Part shown: in pieces, positions 42,768 to 50,353 of the stretch
Layout of the letters: the number at the start of each line of letters is the position of its first letter
Position numbering within the stretch: the first letter of the stretch is position 1
Assembly (NCBI RefSeq): GCF_013409645.1
Contig: NZ_JACCBG010000001.1
Coordinates: 62,001 to 126,000, forward strand
Length of the DNA: 64,000 nt
From: Nocardioides panaciterrulae
Lineage (GTDB): Bacteria > Actinomycetota > Actinomycetes > Propionibacteriales > Nocardioidaceae
Direction: 5' to 3'
Made by a program: the position numbers and the translations under genes
Notes under the pieces: generated by a model
Databases searched by the model: none
Told to the model about the DNA's origin: nothing
The model's input: only the letters and a program-made list of their open reading frames with translations

Positions 42768-43405
42768 ACTCCACCGCCAACCTTGCGCGGTTCACCGCCA
42801 TCGGGGTCTCCGCCGTCTGGGCTGCGGTCCTCTTCTTCACGGGCCTGGACCTGGACTGGGAGATTCGCCGGTGGCTTGCCTACTTGCCCTCGGCAGTGGG
42901 ACTCCTCGTGGTCGCCTTCGACCTGTGGCTCTGGAAGATCCCCGGCGTCAGCAAGGCCACCGGGCGACCACACCTCTACGGCACTTGGAGAGCCACCCTC
43001 ACCCCGAATCCCAACAGCCGGATCCCAGAAGGCGGCAACTGGCAACCCACCGGGGCACTCGTCATCGAACAGACCTTCTGGACGACCGCCGTGCGCCTCC
43101 ACACCGACCAGAGCACATCAGCCTCCACCACGGCAGCCATCACGTCCGCTCCCGACAGCAAGCAGAGCAAGAACCTCTACTTCACCTACGCGAACCGAGC
43201 GAGGCAGGAACACAACGAGCGCAGTTACCCCCACCACGGGACCACCCTGCTCCACGTGACCGGCCTCAAACCCACAAGGCTGGACGGCACCTACTGGACC
43301 GATCGACTTACCTCGGGCGACATCGCGATCCAGCGGGTCAACTCCAAGGTCGACCTCTCCGCAGCCGATGCACTCGCGGCCGTCCGGCAGCAGGACCAGT
43401 CGTGA
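42764..43405 (+). CDS. Cap15-like membrane beta-barrel CBASS effector
   Basis: A 213-residue protein with two membrane helices (about 10-27 and 38-55) and then a compact beta-rich domain from about residue 68 that begins PHLYGTWRATLTPN. Two helices plus a minimal beta-barrel starting with this G-x-W pattern is the layout of Cap15, a CBASS effector that oligomerises on binding its cyclic dinucleotide and disrupts the inner membrane. Translational coupling to the CD-NTase supports the role. The barrel assignment is by pattern, not structure. Confidence 0.75.
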   Translation: MNSTANLARFTAIGVSAVWAAVLFFTGLDLDWEIRRWLAYLPSAVGLLVVAFDLWLWKIPGVSKATGRPHLYGTWRATLTPNPNSRIPEGGNWQPTGALVIEQTFWTTAVRLHTDQSTSASTTAAITSAPDSKQSKNLYFTYANRARQEHNERSYPHHGTTLLHVTGLKPTRLDGTYWTDRLTSGDIAIQRVNSKVDLSAADALAAVRQQDQS

Positions 43406-43983
43406 TCGGCCGTCGCCGACGGAAGGAACGCAACCCGGCCCCGGCTCCGAAGGACCGAAGCGCCATCACCAAAGCAGAACTCGAAGCGTTCATCGACCAA
43501 TCTCGCTGGCTCATCGAGTACCACGACAAGCGGGGCGACTCCTTCACCACGCGCGCAACCGCGCTCCTGGGCTTCAGCGGCGTGATCCTCGTCCTCCTCC
43601 TGCGTGGACCGCTCCCAGAGGGAGTCGAACTCACCACGTCTCTCAAGGTCGCGGGCATCACCACCGTTGTCCTCCTACTGATGTGCGCACTGTTCTGCTT
43701 GCTCACCGTGCTGCCCGGACCCACTACCGCCCCCGGCGTCGACGAACACCGCGAGCGCTGGAAGAGGTGGCTCGCCAAGGAAGGACGCGGCAAGGTCCTC
43801 GGCGACATCGCAGACTCCTACTTGATGGCACACGATGCCCAGGACGGGTTCCCCGTCGGCGACGCCTACACCCGCGCTGACCGGCGAGCCGGATTCTTCA
43901 TCACCGCCGCCGCAGCCATGCTGGTGTCACTGATTTCGCTCGCAGTCCTGCTGTTCCTGATCTACCAGCAGACCGCCGCCTGA
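43402..43983 (+). CDS. Second membrane protein of the CBASS-like operon
   Basis: A 193-residue protein with a basic N-terminus, a helix ending YHDKRGDSFTTR, two membrane segments (about 52-67 and 80-103), a charged cytosolic region (about 105-160) and a third membrane segment (168-190). The layout resembles the Pycsar/SLATT-type helical membrane effector families, but I cannot assign it firmly. Its GTG start overlaps the Cap15-like stop (GTGA), so it is made with the other two. It could be a second effector, a pore-partner, or an immunity factor limiting the first. Confidence 0.7.
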   Translation: MIGRRRRKERNPAPAPKDRSAITKAELEAFIDQSRWLIEYHDKRGDSFTTRATALLGFSGVILVLLLRGPLPEGVELTTSLKVAGITTVVLLLMCALFCLLTVLPGPTTAPGVDEHRERWKRWLAKEGRGKVLGDIADSYLMAHDAQDGFPVGDAYTRADRRAGFFITAAAAMLVSLISLAVLLFLIYQQTAA

Positions 43984-44000
43984 CCCGAGGGAGGTGAAAG

Positions 44001-44153
44001 ATGCCCGGCGACGACGATGACGACTTCGACTACACCACCACGGACGTTGGCCCGCGTGAGCCTGACCGGTTCGAGAAGCGCGGGAAGCCCGACAACAGCG
44101 AGAGCGGCGACGATCGCTCCGACCGTGGACGCGAGATTCGCGAAGACCGGTAG
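44001..44153 (+). CDS. 50-residue highly acidic small protein
   Basis: ATG 44001 is preceded by GAGGGAGGTG, the strongest Shine-Dalgarno in this part of the element, 17 bases after the CBASS-like operon. The product begins MPGDDDDDFDYTTTD and is rich in Asp, Glu and Arg with no hydrophobic stretch, so it is probably disordered. Position and ribosome site make translation likely; function is unknown. It might modulate the neighbouring system. Confidence 0.6.
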   Translation: MPGDDDDDFDYTTTDVGPREPDRFEKRGKPDNSESGDDRSDRGREIREDR

Positions 44154-44237
44154 GCACAGCCGACGAGACCCGAGCCGCGCATGTCGGCGGCTCGGGTCTG
44201 GTCTCTGACGCCCGCCACGCGGGGCATGATGTCCGTC

Positions 44238-44822
44238 ATGGCCACCACAGCCAGCCGGACAACGCGGTCGAAGGTCGCGCTCACCAAGCGTCACCTGACG
44301 CGCCTTTCCAAGATTGCCGCCGCCGACCACGAAGACCTCTACGCGCGTCGTCCCGACTACCGGGGGCAACTGATCGCTGTCGTGCTCGCGCAGGGCGGGG
44401 GACAGCATTACCTTGACCGCCGCAACGGCGTGAAAGACCTCGACGTGTGGTCCTTCTTCGCGTTGCCGCCCAGCGAGAGCCGGTTCCCAGAGGACCGTCG
44501 CAAGCGACACGTCGACTTCGGTCCCTCCGACCTGGGCCGCCAGCGGTACGTCATGGCGAAGGCTCGGTCACCCCGAGAATTGGCCCTCTGGACCAAGTGG
44601 CACCGCGAGCACCAGGGTCGCCGAGTCGACCTGATGATGCGCGGCCTCCCATGCGCCCCTGACGACGACCCCGCCGCCGCGATCCGCGACTGGCTCGACC
44701 GAGGGATCCGGAAACCGAACAGTTCACCCGGCTACCTGCGACGCAAAGGCGTCATCCTCATCGACCCGCCAGACCGGCGCGGAGAGGTCATCTGGGAACC
44801 GGCCAACTGCGATGCCGGGTGA
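44238..44822 (+). CDS. Uncharacterised protein, possibly nucleotidyltransferase-fold
   Basis: A 194-residue protein (ATG 44238 preferred: it follows a CATGAT -10-like box by 7 bases, with no Shine-Dalgarno). The segment QHYLDRRNGVKDLDVWSFF followed later by GRRVDLMMRGLP resembles the acidic triad layout of nucleotidyltransferase folds (D-L-D and a third Asp), but the Gly-Ser loop of true transferases is absent (GGGQHYL), so it may be inactive or a chance likeness. It lies next to the CBASS-like operon. Otherwise unrecognised. Confidence 0.5.
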   Translation: MATTASRTTRSKVALTKRHLTRLSKIAAADHEDLYARRPDYRGQLIAVVLAQGGGQHYLDRRNGVKDLDVWSFFALPPSESRFPEDRRKRHVDFGPSDLGRQRYVMAKARSPRELALWTKWHREHQGRRVDLMMRGLPCAPDDDPAAAIRDWLDRGIRKPNSSPGYLRRKGVILIDPPDRRGEVIWEPANCDAG

Positions 44823-45053
44823 CGTGACTGTGGCCCGAGCCGCCTGTCAGTACGGCTCGGGCCACATCGTCAACCGCCTAGTTCGCCCTGTTGACCGCGA
44901 ACGAGACCTCGGGCCGGGTCGAGAAGCCGGTCAGTGCCACTCGCGTTCGGACCAGTGCCGTAGGCCCGGTCCGCCTGATCACCGCGCACCGTGCCACCCG
45001 ACACGTCGACAGTATTGATCGCCGATCGGGTCCAGCGGAAGAGAGAACCTTGG

Positions 45054-45578
45054 TCAGTCGTCGTCGAGCGCCTCGGCCACCTCGACCGCCGAGACCGGCC
45101 TTCCCAGTGAAACAACAGTTAGGCCGCTGACCGGGTCAGTCGCTACGTTGTAGTGCTCTCCGAGGGAGCCTTGAGGGGGCGTGCCCGCAGCCCACTCCTG
45201 CGCCACGGTGTCAGCGAGACGGGCCAGGACCTCGGGTGCTCCACCGTCGGTCAACCAGCCGAGTGGCGAGGCGTCGTCGAGTTCGGGCGCAGGCGTGTGG
45301 AGTAGGACCGCTACTGCCCACGGGTCGAACGAACGCAACGCTCCGAGAACCGGGAGCAGCGCGGGCCTGACCTCGACCGCATCCGCGCGTTGAACGAACT
45401 GGTCTACCGGGTAGAGGCGCGTTCCATCGCTGGTCTGCAACCCGAGGATTCTCCCGGTCTTCCTCCACGCGGCCAGGGTCTGGGAAGTGACTCCGGTTGC
45501 TGTGAGGACCTTGTGCTCGGACCAGCACACACCGACCACTTGCGCGAATTCATTATCTGTGACGGGTTCCTCGGTCAT
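45054..45578 (-). CDS. DNA-binding antitoxin-like protein without an adjacent toxin
   Basis: A 174-residue protein starting at ATG 45578 behind GGGAAGGGGA. The N-terminal part (LTATGVTSQTLAAWRKTGRI, then TRLYPVDQF) reads as a helix-turn-helix; the C-terminal part (FDPWAVAVLLHTPAPELD, then LGWLTDGGAPEVLARLADTV) resembles the toxin-binding domain of Xre/MbcA/ParS antitoxins, including the L-G-W-L-x-x-G motif. No RES-type toxin gene is next to it. The flanking stretches 44,823-45,053 and 45,579-45,864 show no gene. Confidence 0.6.
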   Translation of the reverse strand: MTEEPVTDNEFAQVVGVCWSEHKVLTATGVTSQTLAAWRKTGRILGLQTSDGTRLYPVDQFVQRADAVEVRPALLPVLGALRSFDPWAVAVLLHTPAPELDDASPLGWLTDGGAPEVLARLADTVAQEWAAGTPPQGSLGEHYNVATDPVSGLTVVSLGRPVSAVEVAEALDDD

Positions 45579-45864
45579 GTGTCCCTTCCCCGTTCCTGAC
45601 GAGAAGCACCACATCGAGGCCCGGTCCCGCCCACCTCAGGCTCCTACGAGAGTTCCAGCGGGCGCGGCCAGCGCGGCGACTTGTCGACAGCATCCGGCCG
45701 GTGGGGGGAAACACGCAAGGCGGGCATCCGCCGACGGGGCACCAGAACTGGTCAATCAGGCGAGAAGGCCGTCAGCCGTATGTTCGGCGGCTACTGAACT
45801 TGCCAGCCTGTGCGGCGCGCCTCCCGCGACCAACCCGCTCGTGCCGTGCGGGAGGTCCGGTGAC

Positions 45865-46929
45865 TCAATGAAGTGCTCGCATCATGCGCCGGACTGCTGC
45901 CTGCCAGTTCGACTGGATGGCCGTAGTGCATCCCTTGTGGATCTTGTTGCCACTTGTGGCATGCGTGGCCGTGAGCACCCGTTGGGTCGTGCGGGCACCC
46001 GGTGTCATGCAGAGCAAGTACACGCTTCCCTTGTTGGTCGGTGTGCCGCGCCAGCACGCGAGGTGGCCTGTGTGCTCATCCGTACGTCGCCACCGTCTAC
46101 CGGTGATGGGCCGCCCGAGGTCCGCACTCAACTGGTGTGGGTGGACCGGTCGATCGGCAGGATCCATGGAGAGTGCGCGGTCAATGACCCGGGCGATCGT
46201 GTCCGGTACGTGCGGAGCAACGTCCCGCAGTTTACGTGCAGGGGTGCTGCTGATATGCGTCAGTTTGTCAACATCGTCGATGTAGCGGGAGAGGTCATGA
46301 GGGGGCACCCCAGCCAGCATCCAGAAGGCGCTGGCGGCGAGTGAGTAGACATCGCTTCGTGTCGTGGCCTGCGCGGCCGGTCCCCAGGCGGAGGCCACCT
46401 CGGGAGCCAAGGTCGCGAGGGTCCCGCCATGGACGGGTGCCGTGCCGGTGGTGGGATCGATCAAGCCAGCGAATCCGAAGTCCCCGACGCGACAGTCGTC
46501 GTGCTCGGTGAGGAACAAGTTGCCGGGCTTGATGTCGTTGTGAACGAGCCCGAGGTCGTGTGCACGGCTGATGCCCTGGCATGCCTGCCGTGTCCAGCGG
46601 ATCGCGTCGAGAGGGTCAAGACCGAGGGGCTCTCCGTTGACGCGGTCCTCGACGGTGCCGTGAGAGGCAACCTCGGTGACGACGATCGGGTAGCCAGACT
46701 CGGGGAAGGCGTTCCGGATCGGGAGGATGTGGTGGTCGCTGAGACGCCGCAGAATCTGCGCCTCTACCCAGGGCCCATACGGCGTGAGCGTGTTCGGGTC
46801 GATGATCTTGAGTGCCACCTCGTCGCCCTCGACATGGTCGCGGACGCGGTACACCTCACCGCCGCCTCCGGACCCCAAAGATCCCAAGACCTCGTAGCGG
46901 TTGCCGATAATGGACCCCGGGGTAAGCAC
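45865..46929 (-). CDS. Serine/threonine protein kinase
   Basis: A 354-residue Hanks-type kinase with no membrane helix. The domain (about 8-275) keeps all key residues: glycine loop GSLGSGGGGEVYRV, ATP-binding Lys41 (EVALKII), catalytic loop LVHNDIKPGNLFL with Asp132 (HND in place of HRD), and GDFGFAG with Asp150. A GTG start at 46929 is read. The C-terminal 80 residues are basic, with several Cys and His, unlike a PASTA or other known sensor. It is divergent from a RuvC-like gene with only 22 bases between. Being transposon cargo, it is more likely a defence than housekeeping kinase (inference). Confidence 0.85.
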   Translation of the reverse strand: MLTPGSIIGNRYEVLGSLGSGGGGEVYRVRDHVEGDEVALKIIDPNTLTPYGPWVEAQILRRLSDHHILPIRNAFPESGYPIVVTEVASHGTVEDRVNGEPLGLDPLDAIRWTRQACQGISRAHDLGLVHNDIKPGNLFLTEHDDCRVGDFGFAGLIDPTTGTAPVHGGTLATLAPEVASAWGPAAQATTRSDVYSLAASAFWMLAGVPPHDLSRYIDDVDKLTHISSTPARKLRDVAPHVPDTIARVIDRALSMDPADRPVHPHQLSADLGRPITGRRWRRTDEHTGHLACWRGTPTNKGSVYLLCMTPGARTTQRVLTATHATSGNKIHKGCTTAIQSNWQAAVRRMMRALH

Positions 46930-46951
46930 CCGTGCAGGTTACGGTCTTGCC

Positions 46952-47422
46952 GTGCGAGTTTTCGGTATAGACGTAGCCATGCAGGGCGACCAAAAGGCCA
47001 CGGCCTACGTGGTCATCGTGGACGACGGCAGCGGGTCGCCGGTCGTCGTCGACCAGTTCGCAATCACCAACGACGAGGCCGACCTCGCCACGCGTCTGTA
47101 CGACATGGCAGAAAATATCCGGACCAAAGTCAGCACCTTTAAGCCGGACCGCGTCGCCATCCGGCGCGCCGACTTCCCGCCGACCGGCAGCCGCAAAGAG
47201 GCCCCCAAGGTGCGGCTGTTGGCCGAGGGGGCGCTGACGAGCGCCGCACGCAGCAACTGCGTCAACACCTACTTGGCCACCGGCAAGGACCTCGGGGCGT
47301 GGTGCGGGTCCGACAAGGACACGGTGGAGGCCGAGGCCAAGAGTCTGGCCAAATCCACCGGGCTCGCACAGAAGTACGCTCGCGCCATCGGTGCAGCGCT
47401 GGGAGCACTCAGCCATCCTTAG
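46952..47422 (+). CDS. RuvC/RNase H-fold-like protein
   Basis: A 156-residue protein starting at GTG 46952. VFGIDVAMQGDQKATAYVVI at the N-terminus fits the first strand of a RuvC-like fold with the catalytic-type Asp (G-I-D), and KPDRVAIRRAD fits the second strand, but with Arg where RuvC has Glu. A late DTVEAEAKSLAKSTG helix could supply another acid. It is shorter than RuvC and lacks its other motifs, so it is best called RuvC-like and perhaps non-catalytic. It is divergent from the kinase gene with overlapping promoters, suggesting a linked pair. Confidence 0.55.
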   Translation: MRVFGIDVAMQGDQKATAYVVIVDDGSGSPVVVDQFAITNDEADLATRLYDMAENIRTKVSTFKPDRVAIRRADFPPTGSRKEAPKVRLLAEGALTSAARSNCVNTYLATGKDLGAWCGSDKDTVEAEAKSLAKSTGLAQKYARAIGAALGALSHP

Positions 47423-47462
47423 GTCTTCGATGTCTAAGGTTCATCGGCCGGGACAAGTCCCA

Positions 47463-47987
47463 TCAGTTGGTCAAGTCCGCAGTCGTTCGAGGCAAGGTCA
47501 ATGACCCGACAACTCGGTCAAGAAGTTCGATCGCATGCTGGCGCTTAGCGTCTGCGCGGTCGAAACACTCCATCGCGTCCCGCATGTGCTTGACCCCGGC
47601 GGCCCGATCGGCATCCGCTTCGAGCAACACAGCCATCGCCGCTCGCTGTAGTTGCAGTGCTTCACGTAACGCGACGATCTCGGCGACCGCGTCCGAGGAG
47701 TCCGCCAGCCGCCCCTCGACCAGCCTGCGCAGCGATCGAACCTCACCAGCCAGGGACGAACCGGCCGCAGGGTCCGCCGCGCCTCCACGCCTCCTCCTAT
47801 CGAAGGTGCCGTGCTCTTCCACGTAAGCGTCGACGTCCTCCCGACGAATCGCATAGAAGGTTCGATTCCCCTTCTTGGTTGCGACCGCTCGGAGAGCGCC
47901 GTCGATGATCAGTGACCGCACCGTGGGTGCCGTGCACCCCAGGACCTCCGCCGCCTGCGGAGGCGTCATGTCGGTGGGCGGTGGCAT
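47463..47987 (-). CDS. Excisionase/MerR-type helix-turn-helix protein
   Basis: A 174-residue protein starting ATG 47987. Residues 5-55 show the excisionase-type winged helix: TPPQAAEVLGCTAPTVRSLI, DGALRAVATKKGNRTFYAIR and REDVDAYVEEH. The rest is helical and charged, like a coiled coil (SLRRLVEGRLADSSDAVAEI, then ALREALQLQRAAMAVLLEAD), suggesting a dimer. It is convergent with the RuvC-like gene and divergent from the next gene, and probably controls one or both of these small cargo genes. Confidence 0.75.
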   Translation of the reverse strand: MPPPTDMTPPQAAEVLGCTAPTVRSLIIDGALRAVATKKGNRTFYAIRREDVDAYVEEHGTFDRRRRGGAADPAAGSSLAGEVRSLRRLVEGRLADSSDAVAEIVALREALQLQRAAMAVLLEADADRAAGVKHMRDAMECFDRADAKRQHAIELLDRVVGSLTLPRTTADLTN

Positions 47988-48070
47988 CCTTCGATAGTAC
48001 GAAACAAACTTTGTACCCACCACAGGGTCCACGTCCCCAATCCGCAACCACAAAGAAAGATACTTTCCTC

Positions 48071-48505
48071 ATGGACGCCGGACAGACCATCCTCCTTGAG
48101 GGCCTCCTGCGGGCCCAAGACCGCGACAACGAAGTGGTCGGGTATGCGCAGATTCAACGTCACGCGGAGCATGTCATCGACTGGGCGAGCCGTCTCACCA
48201 ACCCCGTGCTGATGCCGGTCGGTGACGCCGCACAACGCCTGTTAGGGGCTGTGTCGCTGATGGCACAGGGCAGTATCGACATCCCTGTTTGGACCGACAG
48301 ACTTGACGGACGCGATGTCTTGCTCGTCGGCACCGTCGTTGCGTCACTAATCGAGTTCGAGGCGGCTGCTATTAACGCCCGACGACGCGGCGCGACTCAC
48401 ATCCACGGGTGCGCCATCGAAGTCGCAGGGCACACCTCGTCAAGCATGCTCGACTCGTTCACTTTGCTCGGTCAAAGCAGCCTGCGGGCCCGTCGGTCTG
48501 CATGA
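48071..48505 (+). CDS. Phosphoribosyltransferase-like protein
   Basis: A 144-residue protein starting at ATG 48071, the last gene before the right end. DRLDGRDVLLVGTVVASLIEFEAAAINARRRGATHIHGCAIEV is shaped like the PRPP-binding strand-loop-helix of type I phosphoribosyltransferases (VLLVDDVxxTG), but the acidic pair and the TG are replaced, so the enzyme is probably inactive or uses another ligand. Related PRTase-like folds occur in several defence and nucleotide-sensing contexts. Function unknown. Confidence 0.5.
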   Translation: MDAGQTILLEGLLRAQDRDNEVVGYAQIQRHAEHVIDWASRLTNPVLMPVGDAAQRLLGAVSLMAQGSIDIPVWTDRLDGRDVLLVGTVVASLIEFEAAAINARRRGATHIHGCAIEVAGHTSSSMLDSFTLLGQSSLRARRSA

Positions 48506-48544
48506 CGCCAAGGACGAGGCCGCGAGCAGCATCGCCGATGTGCC

Positions 48545-48618
48545 TGTGGACAGACGACAAGTGGTGTCAGTGGTGACGCGGCTTGTCGCGGACACTGTCA
48601 GATTCCTGTCGCGGGACA
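48545..48618. repeat. Right transposon end
   Basis: The tip reads TGTCCCGCGACA on the bottom strand and contains the CGCGACA and GCGACA blocks 23 bases apart that match the left end. The segment 48547-48585 is a direct repeat of 27381-27419 (32 of 39 identical). ACTGA follows at 48619-48623, the second copy of the target duplication. Confidence 0.8.
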
Positions 48619-48623
48619 ACTGA
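48619..48623. repeat. Right target-site duplication
   Basis: ACTGA, identical to 27276-27280 at the dnaB stop. Removing the element and one copy gives an uninterrupted dnaB end followed by GAGATAGGGCCC, the presumed original downstream sequence. Confidence 0.85.
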
Positions 48624-48683
48624 GAGATAGGGCCCACTGAGAAGGCGCACCGACAGGACACACCGATGAGGAGGGAGTGACCG

Positions 48684-49337
48684 ATGGACCTCGCCGCGGA
48701 GCAGCAGCCCACCGACTGGGGCGCCTGGCACGACAGGTACGACGACCCCGGGTCGTCGCTCGCGGCGCGGCTGGCGGCGATCCAGGGGGTCATCGGCCGC
48801 TGGCTGGACCGGACCGCGCCCCGTCCGGTGCGCGTGGCCAGTGCGTGCGCCGGTGAGGGCCGCGACCTGCTCGGGGTGCTGGAGGACCGCGACGACGCGG
48901 CCCGGGTGGAGGTGGTGCTGCTGGAGGCGGACCCGGCGCTGGCGCGGACCGCCGCCGCGCAGGCGCAGCGGCTGGCGCTGCCGGGGGTGGAGGTGCGCTG
49001 CGCCGACGCGGGCAGCACCCGCGGCTACGCGGGGGCGGTGCCGGCGGACCTGGTGCTGCTGTGCGGGGTGTTCGGCAACATCAGCGACGTCGACGTGCAC
49101 CGCACGATCCGGGCGCTGCCGCAGCTGTGCGCGCCGGACGCGCTGGTGGTGTGGACCCGACACCGGGGCGCCCCCGACCCGACCCCGACGATCCGCCGGT
49201 GGTTCGCCGAGCAGGGCTGCGAGGAGCAGGGGTTCGTCTCCCCGGGCGAGGACTCCTGGGCGGTGGGCGTGCACCGGTTCCGCGGCCGGCCCCAGCCGCT
49301 CGAGCGGGAGCACCAGCTCTTCACGTTCCTCCGCTGA
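48684..49337 (+). CDS. Predicted SAM-dependent methyltransferase
   Basis: A 217-residue class I methyltransferase-like protein. Motif I reads VRVASACAGEGRDLLGVL in place of the usual ExGxG, followed by VEVVLLEADPALARTAAAQA (the acidic end of strand 2) and LVLLCGVFGNISDVDV (strand 4 region). Substrate unknown. AGGAGGGA about 8 bases before ATG 48684 supports the start. It is the original gene downstream of dnaB, now separated from it by the transposon. Confidence 0.75.
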   Translation: MDLAAEQQPTDWGAWHDRYDDPGSSLAARLAAIQGVIGRWLDRTAPRPVRVASACAGEGRDLLGVLEDRDDAARVEVVLLEADPALARTAAAQAQRLALPGVEVRCADAGSTRGYAGAVPADLVLLCGVFGNISDVDVHRTIRALPQLCAPDALVVWTRHRGAPDPTPTIRRWFAEQGCEEQGFVSPGEDSWAVGVHRFRGRPQPLEREHQLFTFLR

Positions 49338-49393
49338 CCGGCCGGGTCAGCCCGCACCCCAGGCCGTCCCGCGGCCTCGCGTGCGGTCGGCGC

Positions 49394-50353
49394 TCAGGGC
49401 TCGGGCGTGGCGAGGTGCACGACCGCGTCGCCGCCGTTGACCACCGGCGCCTCGGTGCGGCCGACCACGAGGCCGGTGCGGTCCGCGCGGACCAGGCGCA
49501 GCGTGCGGCCGAAGGAGTCGGACAGGCTGCCCAGCCGGTCGCCGTCGGTGACCTGCTGGCCGAGCTGCGCGTCGAGGTGCAGGAAGCCGGTGTGCCGGGC
49601 CCGCACCCAGCCGCTGGCCCGGCACTCCACGCTCGGCGCGGGCGGCGCCTCCTCCTCGACACGGTCGACCATCCCGAGCTCCTCGAGGACCCGGCGTACG
49701 CCGTCCACCGCCGCGGTGATCGCCCACTCGTCGAACCGCCAGGCCTCGCCGCCCTCGTAGAGCAGCACGGTCGCGCCCTGCTCCCGCGCCGCGTGCCGCA
49801 GCGAGCCGTCGCGGATCCGCGCGTGCAGCATCACCGGCGCGCCGAACGCCGCGGCCAGCTCGCGGGTGCGCGGGTCGTCGAGGTCGGCACGCACCTGCGG
49901 CAGGTTCGTGCGCCGGTCGGAGCCGGTGTGCAGGTCGATCCCGACCTCGCACTTCGCGACCACCTCGGTCATCATCAGGTGCGCGATCCGGCTGGCCAGC
50001 GAGCCGCGGGCCGAGCCCGGGAAGGATCGGTTCAGGTCGCGGCGGTCCGGCAGGTAGCGCTCGCCGGTCATCACGCCGAGCACGTTGAGGACGGGTACGG
50101 CGATCAGCGTGCCCCGCATGTCCCGCGGCTTCAGGGTCGCCAGCAGCCGGCGGATCACCTCGACGCCGACCACCTCGTCGCCGTGCGTGGCGGCGTTGAC
50201 CCACACCACCGGTCCGTCCTCCCGGCCGTGCAGGACGCGCACCGGCAGGCCGACGTCGGCGCCGCTGATCAGCCGGGTGATCGGGAGCTCGAGGTCCCGT
50301 GCGGCGCCGGCCCGCACCCGCACCGGACCGATGGCGAAGGAGTCGCGGGGCAT
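49394..50353 (-). CDS. Succinylglutamate desuccinylase/aspartoacylase family deacylase
   Basis: A 319-residue zinc-dependent hydrolase of the AstE/AspA (M14-like) family. Metal ligands are visible as VNAATHGDEVVGVEVIRRLL (His and Glu of HGxE-type), and ECEVGIDLHTGSD-like GIDLHTGSD; RRDLNRSFPG carries the substrate Arg and Asn. The C-terminal beta domain (SGWVRARHTGFLHLDAQLGQ) is biotinyl-like. It overlaps the retropepsin-like gene by one base (TGATG) and is divergent from a RimK-type ligase. In other bacteria a RimK/RimB pair with a deacylase-like gene forms a cluster for peptide tagging; the substrate here is unknown. Confidence 0.85.
   Translation of the reverse strand: MPRDSFAIGPVRVRAGAARDLELPITRLISGADVGLPVRVLHGREDGPVVWVNAATHGDEVVGVEVIRRLLATLKPRDMRGTLIAVPVLNVLGVMTGERYLPDRRDLNRSFPGSARGSLASRIAHLMMTEVVAKCEVGIDLHTGSDRRTNLPQVRADLDDPRTRELAAAFGAPVMLHARIRDGSLRHAAREQGATVLLYEGGEAWRFDEWAITAAVDGVRRVLEELGMVDRVEEEAPPAPSVECRASGWVRARHTGFLHLDAQLGQQVTDGDRLGSLSDSFGRTLRLVRADRTGLVVGRTEAPVVNGGDAVVHLATPEP

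Larger units (their letters stand above)
27281..48618. mobile_element. Tn7-like transposon inserted at the dnaB stop codon
   Basis: A 21,338-bp element bounded by ACTGA duplications. Reading inward, the left end (TATGACGCGACA...) and the inverted right end (TGTCCCGCGACA...) share spaced blocks: CGCGACA at the tip, TG(T/A)CAGTG, GCGACA exactly 23 bases after the first, then GTCA; 28 of the first 45 positions match. It encodes TnsA-, TnsB- and TnsC-like proteins in one leftward operon. Cargo to the right of that operon is defence-like: type III restriction-modification, a CBASS-like operon, a kinase, NERD and others. Insertion exactly at the 3' end of an essential gene without damaging it parallels Tn7 at glmS and implies site-specific targeting, although one copy cannot prove this. 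Confidence 0.9.

Noticed and set aside
42712-43983. A single 423-residue frame joining the two CBASS membrane proteins
   Set aside because: Its first half is an Arg/His/Pro-rich shadow of the Cap15-like gene; the second membrane protein starts at GTG 43402 overlapping the previous stop.
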